From assembly GCA_047973025.1 (NCBI GenBank), contig JBKEBE010000014.1, positions 1 through 63,603 of the forward strand: 63,603 bases of DNA. The letters run 5' to 3'. Positions 54,301 through 63,603 of this stretch are shown piece by piece. Under the pieces are notes generated by a model. The model was not told where the DNA came from, searched no databases, and saw nothing but the letters and a program-made list of their open reading frames with translations. The stretch's first letter is position 1. Each line of letters begins with the position of its first letter. The DNA comes from UPXZ01 sp047973025. Its GTDB lineage: Bacteria > Bacteroidota > Bacteroidia > Bacteroidales > Paludibacteraceae. Both the position numbers and the translations under genes were made by a program.

Positions 54301-54360
54301 TTCATTGTCAAGGTTGTATCAAATAATTATCAGTACAACACAAAAATAATTACAAAATAA
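51358..54360 (+). CDS. T9SS-exported surface protein with lamin-tail domain
   Basis: A 1000-residue protein with a signal peptide (ending SLTQEY). Residues 25-165 are a lamin-tail-like domain (VIISEIMYDSPLNEKIATGS, then GEYIKLLNMGYEPVRLTGWS). Residues 270-900 hold an LamG/DUF8202-like region with AIKYGISLDDSY and SRKWLMRTN, as in Bacteroidetes surface proteins. The final 80 residues form a T9SS type A sorting tail: VTVNVY-like strand, ALLVFDTAGRSVYRKDF, and the end GVFIVKVVSNNYQYNTKIITK shortened to its last part IVKVVSNN. It is cotranscribed with the giant gene 29 bp downstream. Confidence 0.8.
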   Translation: MLKNKLHLKQLTLLLLLFAFLQQSLTQEYVIISEIMYDSPLNEKIATGSAYSNGEYIKLLNMGYEPVRLTGWSLEGGGVTELFTFPQYTVIKPQEEIIVAYQYNNSGFTLNQLYADFDESRVGQVLYQRKIVLSNSGEPLKLVNPAGVTKDSIYIDGTSNGAMPVRLTAENPDNIEGSLCVSLQRVEAVFDDNGNAVTDKLHWKADTVTLAGPKTNGSFQEMTHVNNPDLSLNNDPALSAAGNSFTSSNPGALPTGILSGPSNNNDVRMENQTCYTLPVIWFRTTPTSDSITHFKWKDYSDSQVQLVNAASETEGNGFEYSTPSGAVKYFNFNPSLNISFENTSKEILNTKNNMSQTTVMGVWAPDENSRISEDEYMFSFQGLYNDNILFTKNKVGYTAESEKSELEFGNGTNKSLMYRQQAESEVKFKEQSLRIASYFRAYKQNKSIWGEEVKSIISIGGSVPLTNPHDSTTFSTAHASLNAYHGYSPELLVFDRRLTNLENSIFQTYLAIKYGISLDDSYSAPNGKNIWNFADNKDFNNRITGFARWDELGLYQTASTTSYEEAPDYSYLDNQDSYEDSDPGNMPSQNKLLVLGRQPASELHNGEYALFGDDNGGLVLDDNIAGYTALSRKWLMRTNMLSYNQDTKVKWKLQDLEMTDENSYISNLSKASARSTGSAVTQYALKGKDGYLSWEFGEILGNAVVKFGVQNDSLMPDSRNYGYQFTETGSVYKIERGVIADNAVSMSTILPKDRIEIEKIGNYMFLRVNGKRKNESGFQITNEDDMKNPYYASIALSGSNELYMNNLQHGGFVNTGNRIELSYAENKAYDFQNHINNAYLMIDPEASGDFNSLRVYHVSEIDTVRQKLIFSHVFFDVDESGSDIFTFGYKNPPPAQMAKRNGSSIAEGQKESIEKAEENYVNVYSKGSRGSKEITVNVYLSDGAPYALLVFDTAGRSVYRKDFAGSSSEQFTDIALPSSGVFIVKVVSNNYQYNTKIITK

Positions 54361-54389
54361 AAACTCAAATAACAATATTTATATAACTT

Positions 54390-57300
54390 ATGAACTTGTT
54401 TAACAGTAAATTCACCATTTTTTTTGTTTTTGGATTAATTTCGGTAGTGCTGTTTGGATTATTCTCCAAAAAAAATGAATATCATAATGCGGAAGTTCCG
54501 AAAAGCGGTTTCGCAGAAAAAAACTACGCTGAATCAAAAGATAAAATCGAGTCCCAGGCAGAATATGCGGAAGTGATTCAGGAAGCAGATAAAGCTGGAC
54601 GGCAGATTAGCAGCCAAGAATCTTTAGGAGTTTTTTATAAATCATATTTAGCAGGTCAGGATTCGGGCATAATTGGAATTTTTCAAATCAAATCAAGCGA
54701 CGATCCTTCAGATAATATATTCGACGTATTCATTGACAGTGAGTTGTCAAACAATGATAATATCAGCTTGTGTTATACGCTGACTGGGCTCGACGATCAC
54801 AGCAATATTTCTTTCAGCATCAACGACCGCCCTGCAGTAGGAGGTTTTCTAAGCAGGAGGAATCTAAACTCAACTAAGCAGAAAGTAGCTGCCGATGCTT
54901 CTTGGTTCCGGATGGGGAACAACAGGATTCAATTCAGCATTCCCAACAGCACCAGCCTTGGTTATAAAATAGAAAACCTTTCCATCACTGTAGAAAGCGG
55001 AGATGATTATCCTTTTGCCATAAATTTTGGAAGTTCGACGTATGATAACCAAGCCTATTTCTACGGCTTTATGAAGGGAAGAGAGGACAGAAACAGCACC
55101 TTAATGGTCAACGGTCAATCCATAGCTGCCAAGGATGGTTTCTTTGAAGGAATAGCTGAAAACATAGCAGATGGGAAAGTTGAAGCCGTAATGGAACTAA
55201 ACGGTAAAAAGAAGTCGAAGATCTTTTATTTTTCAAACAACTCGTCCCCGGACAATATTCTTGCTTTTAATCGTCCGTACGACGAAATCAACAAAGTGTT
55301 TTCTGCCGGTGAGGCCGATACGTTAAGATTGGCAAACGGGCATTTGAATATCAGCGATACATCCCTTGCAGAAACAAAGACGTTATCGATATCAAAGCTG
55401 CGCAGCATTGATATTCCTTCCATGGATTACGGACTGACAAATGTTACGGCAGAAAGTTATGGTTTGCGGTTCCTTCCTCACGGGAATCATTTCAAAGGCG
55501 GCGCCACTGTGTCAATCAAATATGATAAAACTAAAATTCCCAGCGGTTACACGGAAGATGACATCAAGACCTATTACTTTGATACAGGAACAAATCATTG
55601 GGTAGCGCTTGAACGTGAAAGCTTAGATAAAGAGCTGTGCATGGTAACTTCAAGAACAACTCACTTTACCGACATGATAAACGGTGTGATACAAGCACCC
55701 GAATCGCCGGAGACCCAGGGGTTTGCACCCACTATGATGAATGACATAAAAGCAGCCGACCCGGTTTCAGGTATTCAGTTGATATCCCCTCCATCTGCAA
55801 ACAACAGCGGCAGTGCAAATTTGAGTTACACTTTGGAATTACTGCCTGCGCGCAGCGGCATCAACCCGGATCTGACTATTCAGTACAACAGCGATGGCGG
55901 CAGCGGATGGTTAGGCGAGGGCTGGGATCTGAGCATACCTACCATTGCCGTTGACACACGCTGGGGCGTTCCGAGATACGACCCGAATTACGAGACTGAA
56001 ATTTACACATTAAATGGTGTAAGGTTAGCAACTATTCTTAAAGACACTACGAATACCGGCAGTACTTCAGATGTTGGAACAGTTTCAGTAGCCCATAGAG
56101 GACTCTCATATCCTAGAAATACGGCAAGTGATACAACAGTCTTTTATTCAACGGTGGAAAATGATTTTTCAAAAATCATTCGATTAGGAAATAACCCAGG
56201 AGGATATACCTGGAAAGTGTTTGATAAAAACGGCATTGTTTATACTTATGCTGACGCATTGAGCGGTGATATTAAATCATTTCGTTACAGCGAGTTAAAT
56301 GGTGATATGAATGCCGATCAAGCGCCTCGGAATGTTCAGGCGGAGTGGAAGCTAAGCTCTATTTATGATCCCCGAAAAGGAACAACAGCCAAATATTTTT
56401 ACAAAAAAAGTGAAGAAAACATCACCAGCCAATCTTCCGTAAGATCAAAAGCCATCTATTTGTCTTCAATTGAAATTGGGCAGGTTTCTCAGAATAATTC
56501 AGATGTTGATTCAGTTTTTCAGACAATAAAATTCGTACAGGGTGATGACAAAAGTAAGCAGAGGAATAATGCCAGATATGGCTTTCTGGCATCGAGTAAT
56601 AAATTATTAGCATCGGTTCAAGTCTTTTTGAATGGAAGTGATGCTGCCCAGATAGTTCGCAGCTATCATTTCAACTATCAAAACGGTGACTTTAATTCAG
56701 ACCTGCTCCAAAGCATAGTACATAAGGACGAAACTGGAAAAGAGATTTCTTCACATGATTTTGATTATTCAAAAACAGATAATTTGTTTGAAGAGAGTCT
56801 TGAAATAGATACAAAATCAGGCGGTTTAGCCTTAGGTGGAGGAGATTCAAATACATCAGGATCTACAATATCTGGTGGAGTTGGAATTGGTTTCCCCGGA
56901 TTTGCAAGTGCCGGGGCTGATTATACGCGTTCGAATTCGACATCTAAATCGACTTCTTTAGTTACAATAATAGATATTAACGGGGATGGTTTGCCTGATA
57001 AAGTTTTAAAAAGTAAAAACAGCCTCCTTTTTGTTCCTAATTTAGGAAATAACCAGTTTGGGAATCCAATCGAAATATTTGATTCTCCGAATCTCTTTTC
57101 TTACAGTGAGACAAAAACGATTGGAAACGGACTGCAGTTTGGCATAAAAGGAAATATAGGCAATTATGTTGGTGTTTCGGCAAATGCAGGCACTGATAAA
57201 AGCACGACCTATTCTGACACACACAGTTACTTTACCGATGTTAATAACGATGGATTAATAGATATTGTAAACAACAATCTCGTTTACTTCAATGTCATAA

Positions 57301-60300
57301 ACAGGTATGAAAACGGAATAGCCATACCATCGTTCTCCAAGCACAGCTATAATACATTAAATCCAATTAAAGACAGATCTACTCCGCGGGGCCGAGGAGA
57401 GTTGTTAATTGAACCCCTTCAAAGGGATCAGTCTGAATTTATTAAAGAAAAGAAAGAAATTTATGCCGCGATACCAATGCAGGACATCGTTAGGGTATGG
57501 GAAGCACCACGAGCAGGACGGATCCGCGTGACTGGAAACGTCAAATTAGTGGCAGAACAAGGCAAGCCTTCAGACGGACTCACCGTATCAATTCAATGGA
57601 GAAATATTAAACGATGGGAGCAATATATTCCTAAGAGTTCAACAACTTCATATTCTCATGATCAGTATTTTGATGTTAATGCTGGTGAAAAAATATTTTT
57701 CAGACTACAGTCTTTATCCACCGATGGTGAATTTAGCAGCGGTCATAACGATATTGTAATTTGGTATCCAGCCGTTGAGTATGCAAATACTCCAAGAATG
57801 ATTGGAGCAAATAGATTTTCATCAAATAGATATGAAGCAAGAGAAGGTTTTATAGTAAATAAATTGGGTTACAACCTGATAAATTATGACGGAACAGTTC
57901 GGCTTAAGGGGATGTTTTTCAAGCCGGTAACTGCAGATGATGTTAAATTAAAAGTCTATTTATCTACCCCTGAGTATATTTATAAAGATACAATTATTAC
58001 ATCTATAGTTGACGGTGAACAAAGAGATGCTAAATGGACCATAAAAATTCCAAATAATATCCATATTACTAAAGAACTCATTAGCCAGAAATCTTTTTTG
58101 GCAACTTCATCAGGTAGTTTCGAAGTTACTGATATCTTATCCCATATTCCCGGCGAAAAACATTTCTGGTTTGAAGTCAGCTCATCTTCTAATATCCGTT
58201 GGGAAGAAGTCAAATGGTGTCCGGAACTCCATTCTGTTACTACACAAGGAAAAGATACTTTGTTGGCTTACGGAGGGGTGAAATATGAAATATTTAATAA
58301 TGTAATTAGAGAAGCTACAGAATACTTTACTATAGAGCAAGATGGTCCAGGTTGGTGTGATACATATGATGAAGCAAAGTATTTCCCTGCACTAACTCTC
58401 ACTCCCGCTGATCCCAGTAAAAAAATCAATGCTGAGTGCACCATATCAATATATGATGACTTTGGAGATATATTGGCAAGCAGTAAAAGGCAGATAATCA
58501 ACAATGTATTGTTTGACAAATCGTCGGTAAAAGTTGAAAAACCCGGAGTTCAAAAAGTTACGGTTGGTTTTTATATAAATGACACCACGCTGATTACTCG
58601 TGCTGACGCGGTAGTTAATTGTGAAAGATGGCGTGCAAATAAATTATTTTGCGCTAAGAAACTTGATTTCGACCTATTGGGATCAAATATTGGAATTTAC
58701 AGCAAGCGTTCCAACTCAGAAATGGATTTTGGACCCATGTGGCGCGGATGGGGGCAGTTTGAATACAATGCGGCTGAAGACCGCTGGAATAGACCCATAG
58801 AGGAGGATAAACTACATCTTCCGGAAGATACATCCGAACTGAGATTAGAAAAGATGATGATGTTTAATATGAATCCGAGTTCACACACGAAGCAGTATTG
58901 GAGCGGATTAAATGAAAATTTCTTCATAAAAGGGGACACAATGTCATGCGGAAGGTTAAATTTAGAGTATATGCCCAATTTAGCCGTCTATACAGATCCG
59001 GGAGGACCTATGAGAGTGCCACCAGCACCTGATTCTATAGATTCAGCTAATGACCGCACAAGCTATGGCAGTGCTTACTTTCGGGAAAATTATAATCTGA
59101 ATGGATCCTCAGAGCCAATCCCTTCGCTTCCAACGGTAAATACCGAAGATTTTGCATTTAGACATGCACCTGTTCTTTCTACCAAATTTTACAGCGAAAC
59201 CGAATGGGGAGCTGCTCAGGCTAACGTTGGGAATACCGCGGGAGGTATCTCCGCCGGGGTCTCAAATAGCACTTCTAGCGGATATGGCGGACCTACAATG
59301 TCTTACATGGACATGAATGGCGATGGCTACCCGGATCGGATTAACGAGAACGAAATCGAATACACCAATATAAGGGGCGGCAGGGATGGTGAAAGAGCTG
59401 TAATTGATCTTGAACATTCTGTCAACAGCAGCATTTCCTACGGCTTTAACGGCGGTGCATCAATTTCGCTGCCTGTGGAGATGTCTTCCAAAGTGGCATC
59501 AAATTTATCAAGGGGCGTAGGCTTGGACTACTCGAAATATAGCGGAAGCGACAAAAAAACTTTTACTTATATGGACATCAACGGAGATGGGCTGCCCGAT
59601 AAAGTTTTTATGTCAGACAACAACATGCAGGTTGCCCTTAACCTTGGATATCAGTTTGCGGCGCCAATAAACTGGAACAGCAATATCATTGAAATGAGTA
59701 AAACTGAGGGAAAATCAATTGGGTCTTCGCACAGCGCAAACTTGGATGTTTTATTAAAAAATTTGGGAAATGCACTTGATATTGCCGGTAATTTTGGACT
59801 GAGCATAAGTGCTGGGTCTTCAGGGGGGCTTTCAAGTTCCAAAACCCTCTATGCACTGAGAGATATTGATGCAGACGGGCTTCTGGATCAACTGTATGTA
59901 GAGGGAGAAGGAAGCGGTGCCATGCTGTATGTGAAATTTAATACAGGGAACGGATTTGGAGAAACAAAAATAATCGGTCCTGCTAACAAATTTTTTATTC
60001 AAAGAAACAGATCATTGGCAGGAAGCTACAACGTGGGGGGAGCAGTAAGTGCCTGGATATTTTTTGTGAAAGTCAGCGTAGGCGGCAGCTACAGTTCAGG
60101 AGGAACTTCAGAAATTGTTCTGAACGATATACAGGATATCGACGGCGATGGATTTCCCGATTTTGTTAACACCGGAACAAATTTCCTATCTGATATGACA
60201 TCAGACGAATCGATAAATTCAGAGAATAAAATACTGGTGCACCGTTCCCTTATTGGCTGTGCCAACAAACTAAAAACCGTATCCAACCCGCTGGGAGGAA

Positions 60301-63300
60301 AGTTTACCATTGAGTACGAGCGTAGCGAAGCAACCTTTGACCACCCGGGTGGAAAATGGGTAATGAAATCAGTAGAAACAGACGATGGAATAAGTGACGA
60401 CGGCAGCAACCTGCGTAATGAATTCAGCTATGGTGGCGGGAAATACGATCGGTATGAGCACGAATTCTTAGGATTTAAGCAGGTTACAACAACGAGTGCA
60501 GATGCTGCAAGCGCAGCTGCCTATCGATCCGTGACCGAAACGTATGATACCGACAGCTATTACACCAAAGGAAATCTACTTGCCGTAACATTAAATGATG
60601 CTGAAGGAAAAGAATTTACCAAATCAACAAGTAGATATTATGCTTACTCAGTTTCCAACATTGCTGCAGATGGTGGAAATAAAGGAAAAATAACTATGAC
60701 ATCCGTTGCGCCGCTTAATACGCCTAAAAAATTACAGGAGAAGCAGTACATCCTCTATTCTCCCTTAAAATACACACGGGAAGAAAAAACGGAACATGCA
60801 GGAGGAGGCGCAGCCAGTACAGTTACATCAGAAACATTTATGGATTACTACACAGGCATCGGCGACCGCGGTGAATTGAAATCATATAAGTACAGCCGAA
60901 AAGGTACGCTTGGTGAAAGTGGAACAGGTGCATACGACTACAAAACCGAAATTCAATACGATAAATACATAACGGATGCCTTCTTCCAGTTTGGATTTCC
61001 AAAAGAGGTAAAGGTTAGCGGCAGCGATGGAAAACTTCTCCGCCACACCAATGCCCTCTGGAAGTTCCCGGAAAAAAACCTGATGCAGCTGTCAGCTAAA
61101 CTGAATGAAAAAGAAGCTGCTGTCACCGATTTTACTTATGATTTCTGGGGAAATGTAAAGTCCAAAACGCTTCCCGCCAACAAAAACGGACAGCGGATGA
61201 CATATACCTATGATTATGATCAAATATACAACATGTATCCCGTAAAAATTACCGATGCTTTTGGTTATGACACTGAATTTATGGATTATAACTACATATA
61301 CGGTATTCCGCTTAAAACTATTGATATTAACAAGCAAGTACAAATAACCGAAATAGACAACCTCGGAAGGATTACAAAAATAAAGGGACCCAAAGACCCG
61401 GATTATACTCTCCGATTCGATTACAGACCGGAGGTAAGACTTGACCAGGGAGGTGGCATCGAATATCCCGCATACGCCGTCACACGCCACTACGATCCGC
61501 AGCATCCCGGCAACCCTATAGAAACCGTGACATTTGCTGATGGATTCGGGAAAATTATACAGGTTAAGAAAGATGCATTCATAGACGGTCAGGAGAGGAT
61601 GATAGTGAGCGGACGGGTGAAATACGACCCGTTCGGGAGGGTGGCAGAAAGCTTTTATCCGCAGGTAGGAGCACGAAATTACGACTTGTTTAACTACGCC
61701 GGCAGCGAAGACAGCCATAAAACCCTCACCGAATACGATGTGCTGGACCGCGTTACGAAAGTTACCCTGCCCGACGGCACAATAACGGAGACCGCCTATT
61801 CCATAGACGGGGGCCTGCTGAAAACCTTGGTGACCGATGCGCTCGGCAAGAAGCAGGCGTCCTATACCGACGGAAGCGGCATGACCGTGCGCACCGAGCA
61901 GTACCCGGATGAAAATGAAGTAATAGCCACACATTTCGAGTTCGACGGCATCAACAGGCTGACCGCCGTAACCGATGCCATGGGCATGCAGACGCTCTCC
62001 GAGTACGACATGGCAGACCGCCGCACCAAAGTGACGCATCCTGCCTCAGGCACTACCGAGTACAAGTACGACCCGGCAGGCAACCTGATAGAAAAACTGA
62101 CCGCCAACCTGCAGCGCATTAAAAAACCGGTGAAGTACGACTACGACTTCAACCGCCTGAAAAGCATCACCTACCCGGAAAACCCGAAAAACAACGTGAA
62201 ATACACCTACGGTACACCGGATGCGGCGGATTTCCGTGCAGGACGGCTCGTGCTGCAGGAAGACGGAAGCGGTGCGCAGGAGTTTAAGTACGGCAGCATG
62301 GGTGAGCTTACCGAAGCGCGGCGCACGCTGGTAATACCTAATCAGGCAGTAGCCACCTACGTTACCAAGTGGACGTACGACTCGTGGAACCGGCTGCAGA
62401 CCATGATCTACCCGGACAACGAAGCGGTAAATTACGCCTACGATGCCGGAGGACAATTGGTATCCGTAAAAGGAAGCGGCACGTCCGACTACATCACAAA
62501 CATTACCTACGATAAATTCGGACAGCGCACCTCCGTAACCTACGGCAACGGGACAAAAACAGATTATGCCTATAACCCCGAAACCCGCTACCTGCAAAAC
62601 CTGCAAGTACAGCACGCCGGAACGAGCATCATGGACAATACGTACGGCTATGATCCCGTGGGCAATATCCTGAACGTAAGCAATGCCGCCCCGCCGGCCC
62701 AATACTCCGGCAGAAACATAGGCGGAAACATGGTGCATACCTATACGTATGACAGACTCTACAGGCTGTCCACTGCCGGCGGCGCCTTTACGGGAGCTGA
62801 TGACAAAACGGCATCCTACACCCTTGCCATGCAGTATGACCGGATGCATAACATCACGAGCAAAAAACAGCATATCAGCCAGACCAATGTGCAGTTTGAC
62901 GGTACGCTGCATGCAGGCTACGAACTGGCATACACCTACAATCCCGCCAACGCGCAGCAGATAGCGGCCATAAGGGACAGCAGCTACCGCTACGAGGGCG
63001 CACAGCCCCCCTCTCCCGTGGAAGAGGGGCCGGGGGTGAGGTCTCAGTATTTGTACGACCTTAACGGCAATATGCTCTACGTGCATGCCGCCGGAGCGGG
63101 TAGTACGACCCGCAGGCTGCTCTGGGACGAAGAAAACCGCCTGACCGGCATAAGCGACAACGGCTACATATCCAATTACCTCTATGATGCCTCCGGCGAG
63201 CGCACCGTGAAGATGCACGGCGCGAGCGAGGGCGTCTATGTAAACGGCAGGCTCACAGCATCCCGGCTCAGCAATGCCGACTTCACCGCCTACGTAAGCC

Positions 63301-63603
63301 CCTACTTGGTAGTAAGCCCGGGCGGTAACTACACCAAGCACATCTACGCAGGCAGCCAGCGCATAGCCAGCCGCTTAGCTAACGGTACGATGAATGCGAC
63401 TACCATAACCAAAGCCGGAGGCAGCGCCGTAAACTACACCACCAAGCGCACACGCCTACAGAATGCGCTGATAGCAGAATACGACAGTCTGGGTGCAGTT
63501 TACACCGCGATGCCGGTTTCTTTTACAGGAAGCGGCACCAATTCCGGAAATTTATTGTATTTTTACCACCCGGATCATCTCGGCAGCAGCTCGCTGATTA
63601 CCA
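54390..63603 (+). CDS. Giant SpvB/FG-GAP/RHS-repeat protein (3' end outside window)
   Basis: One open frame of more than 3070 codons, unbroken to the window edge. The N-terminus has a membrane or signal anchor (FTIFFVFGLISVVLFGLF). Near residue 500, GINPDLTIQYNSDGGSGWLG then EGWDLSIPTI is the SpvB/TcdB start. Six Asp-rich FG-GAP/VCBS-like motifs follow, such as DINGDGLPDKV, DVNNDGLIDIV, DMNGDGYPDRI, DIDADGLLDQL and DIDGDGFPDFV. After about residue 2100 come YD-type RHS repeats (YDPAGNLI, YDPVGNIL, YDLNGNML). The window stops in FYHPDHLGSSSLIT, the RHS core start. A variable tip, often a toxin, would lie beyond. Confidence 0.9.
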   Translation, partial: MNLFNSKFTIFFVFGLISVVLFGLFSKKNEYHNAEVPKSGFAEKNYAESKDKIESQAEYAEVIQEADKAGRQISSQESLGVFYKSYLAGQDSGIIGIFQIKSSDDPSDNIFDVFIDSELSNNDNISLCYTLTGLDDHSNISFSINDRPAVGGFLSRRNLNSTKQKVAADASWFRMGNNRIQFSIPNSTSLGYKIENLSITVESGDDYPFAINFGSSTYDNQAYFYGFMKGREDRNSTLMVNGQSIAAKDGFFEGIAENIADGKVEAVMELNGKKKSKIFYFSNNSSPDNILAFNRPYDEINKVFSAGEADTLRLANGHLNISDTSLAETKTLSISKLRSIDIPSMDYGLTNVTAESYGLRFLPHGNHFKGGATVSIKYDKTKIPSGYTEDDIKTYYFDTGTNHWVALERESLDKELCMVTSRTTHFTDMINGVIQAPESPETQGFAPTMMNDIKAADPVSGIQLISPPSANNSGSANLSYTLELLPARSGINPDLTIQYNSDGGSGWLGEGWDLSIPTIAVDTRWGVPRYDPNYETEIYTLNGVRLATILKDTTNTGSTSDVGTVSVAHRGLSYPRNTASDTTVFYSTVENDFSKIIRLGNNPGGYTWKVFDKNGIVYTYADALSGDIKSFRYSELNGDMNADQAPRNVQAEWKLSSIYDPRKGTTAKYFYKKSEENITSQSSVRSKAIYLSSIEIGQVSQNNSDVDSVFQTIKFVQGDDKSKQRNNARYGFLASSNKLLASVQVFLNGSDAAQIVRSYHFNYQNGDFNSDLLQSIVHKDETGKEISSHDFDYSKTDNLFEESLEIDTKSGGLALGGGDSNTSGSTISGGVGIGFPGFASAGADYTRSNSTSKSTSLVTIIDINGDGLPDKVLKSKNSLLFVPNLGNNQFGNPIEIFDSPNLFSYSETKTIGNGLQFGIKGNIGNYVGVSANAGTDKSTTYSDTHSYFTDVNNDGLIDIVNNNLVYFNVINRYENGIAIPSFSKHSYNTLNPIKDRSTPRGRGELLIEPLQRDQSEFIKEKKEIYAAIPMQDIVRVWEAPRAGRIRVTGNVKLVAEQGKPSDGLTVSIQWRNIKRWEQYIPKSSTTSYSHDQYFDVNAGEKIFFRLQSLSTDGEFSSGHNDIVIWYPAVEYANTPRMIGANRFSSNRYEAREGFIVNKLGYNLINYDGTVRLKGMFFKPVTADDVKLKVYLSTPEYIYKDTIITSIVDGEQRDAKWTIKIPNNIHITKELISQKSFLATSSGSFEVTDILSHIPGEKHFWFEVSSSSNIRWEEVKWCPELHSVTTQGKDTLLAYGGVKYEIFNNVIREATEYFTIEQDGPGWCDTYDEAKYFPALTLTPADPSKKINAECTISIYDDFGDILASSKRQIINNVLFDKSSVKVEKPGVQKVTVGFYINDTTLITRADAVVNCERWRANKLFCAKKLDFDLLGSNIGIYSKRSNSEMDFGPMWRGWGQFEYNAAEDRWNRPIEEDKLHLPEDTSELRLEKMMMFNMNPSSHTKQYWSGLNENFFIKGDTMSCGRLNLEYMPNLAVYTDPGGPMRVPPAPDSIDSANDRTSYGSAYFRENYNLNGSSEPIPSLPTVNTEDFAFRHAPVLSTKFYSETEWGAAQANVGNTAGGISAGVSNSTSSGYGGPTMSYMDMNGDGYPDRINENEIEYTNIRGGRDGERAVIDLEHSVNSSISYGFNGGASISLPVEMSSKVASNLSRGVGLDYSKYSGSDKKTFTYMDINGDGLPDKVFMSDNNMQVALNLGYQFAAPINWNSNIIEMSKTEGKSIGSSHSANLDVLLKNLGNALDIAGNFGLSISAGSSGGLSSSKTLYALRDIDADGLLDQLYVEGEGSGAMLYVKFNTGNGFGETKIIGPANKFFIQRNRSLAGSYNVGGAVSAWIFFVKVSVGGSYSSGGTSEIVLNDIQDIDGDGFPDFVNTGTNFLSDMTSDESINSENKILVHRSLIGCANKLKTVSNPLGGKFTIEYERSEATFDHPGGKWVMKSVETDDGISDDGSNLRNEFSYGGGKYDRYEHEFLGFKQVTTTSADAASAAAYRSVTETYDTDSYYTKGNLLAVTLNDAEGKEFTKSTSRYYAYSVSNIAADGGNKGKITMTSVAPLNTPKKLQEKQYILYSPLKYTREEKTEHAGGGAASTVTSETFMDYYTGIGDRGELKSYKYSRKGTLGESGTGAYDYKTEIQYDKYITDAFFQFGFPKEVKVSGSDGKLLRHTNALWKFPEKNLMQLSAKLNEKEAAVTDFTYDFWGNVKSKTLPANKNGQRMTYTYDYDQIYNMYPVKITDAFGYDTEFMDYNYIYGIPLKTIDINKQVQITEIDNLGRITKIKGPKDPDYTLRFDYRPEVRLDQGGGIEYPAYAVTRHYDPQHPGNPIETVTFADGFGKIIQVKKDAFIDGQERMIVSGRVKYDPFGRVAESFYPQVGARNYDLFNYAGSEDSHKTLTEYDVLDRVTKVTLPDGTITETAYSIDGGLLKTLVTDALGKKQASYTDGSGMTVRTEQYPDENEVIATHFEFDGINRLTAVTDAMGMQTLSEYDMADRRTKVTHPASGTTEYKYDPAGNLIEKLTANLQRIKKPVKYDYDFNRLKSITYPENPKNNVKYTYGTPDAADFRAGRLVLQEDGSGAQEFKYGSMGELTEARRTLVIPNQAVATYVTKWTYDSWNRLQTMIYPDNEAVNYAYDAGGQLVSVKGSGTSDYITNITYDKFGQRTSVTYGNGTKTDYAYNPETRYLQNLQVQHAGTSIMDNTYGYDPVGNILNVSNAAPPAQYSGRNIGGNMVHTYTYDRLYRLSTAGGAFTGADDKTASYTLAMQYDRMHNITSKKQHISQTNVQFDGTLHAGYELAYTYNPANAQQIAAIRDSSYRYEGAQPPSPVEEGPGVRSQYLYDLNGNMLYVHAAGAGSTTRRLLWDEENRLTGISDNGYISNYLYDASGERTVKMHGASEGVYVNGRLTASRLSNADFTAYVSPYLVVSPGGNYTKHIYAGSQRIASRLANGTMNATTITKAGGSAVNYTTKRTRLQNALIAEYDSLGAVYTAMPVSFTGSGTNSGNLLYFYHPDHLGSSSLIT
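63006..63035. repeat. GC-rich palindromic element inside the RHS gene
   Basis: CCCCTCT (63008-63014) pairs with AGAGGGG (63023-63029), with outer C-run and G-run. It is in frame and codes PPSPVEEGPG between YRYEG and the YLYDLNGN repeat, resembling the PPSPKESGQVGG insert of topB. Confidence 0.75.

Noticed and set aside
62046..63341. Long minus-strand open frame (431 codons), and 61092-62039 beside it
   Set aside because: They lie opposite the RHS gene, show no domain, and reflect its GC-rich repeat codons.

Overview
The window looks like a chromosome segment of a Bacteroidota bacterium, most likely Bacteroidales. Supporting signs are repeated -7 boxes of the TAnnTTTG type, a type IX secretion (T9SS) plug protein and a T9SS sorting tail, lysine synthesis through LL-DAP aminotransferase (dapL), GG-type leader peptides of the Bacteroidales kind, and a Bacteroidetes-type mobile-element backbone. 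Genus cannot be fixed from the sequence alone.

Region 1 (1-15.6 kb) is ordinary core genome after two decayed transposase remnants at the left edge. It holds a TlpA-like lipoprotein, mutY, lptB, a small secreted protein, ribonuclease Z, era, a YtxH/holin-like envelope trio, an HU-type protein, a 29-residue COX24-like basic protein, an RNase G/E, a T9SS plug protein, lysC, two tRNA-Leu genes, dapF and dapL. lysC, dapF and dapL are three steps of the diaminopimelate/lysine route.

Region 2 (15.6-30.2 kb) is the replication/maintenance half of an integrative mobile element. It has XRE and excisionase-like HTH proteins, a Toprim primase-RecA-type helicase, a DUF4099/DUF3945 protein, topoisomerase III, DUF1896 and a 2007-residue methylase-SNF2 helicase. 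No integrase, relaxase or tra genes are visible. Its left edge carries TGTAGCAA repeats and a perfect 21-bp palindrome. A 420-bp gap upstream of DUF1896 carries spaced direct repeats and inverted repeats.

Region 3 (30.4-51.3 kb) is the notable part: an AT-rich gene cluster for secreted, leader-directed modified peptides (RiPPs). It contains a two-component system, at least four short precursor genes (two Cys-rich with near-identical leaders, one aromatic, and one with three Tyr-X-Lys/Asp/Arg motifs just upstream of a SPASM radical SAM enzyme), a VKOR-thioredoxin oxidase with a degenerate C39 domain, a TlpA-like thioredoxin, a retropepsin-like protease, three putative glycosyltransferases (one with a possible PqqD/RRE-like tail), an alpha/beta hydrolase, and a complete exporter (C39 peptidase-ABC transporter, HlyD, TolC). 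A duplicated DNA block shows the Cys-rich precursor module was copied, and a frameshifted IS5-family element sits in the middle. Two similar palindromic blocks, one beside the divergent kinase gene and one just before the IS, suggest shared control.

Region 4 (51.4 kb to the end) encodes a 1000-residue T9SS-type surface protein with a lamin-tail domain, then a giant SpvB/FG-GAP/RHS-repeat protein of more than 3070 residues that runs off the window. GC-rich palindromic repeats of one type sit inside or beside coding sequence in topB and the RHS gene.
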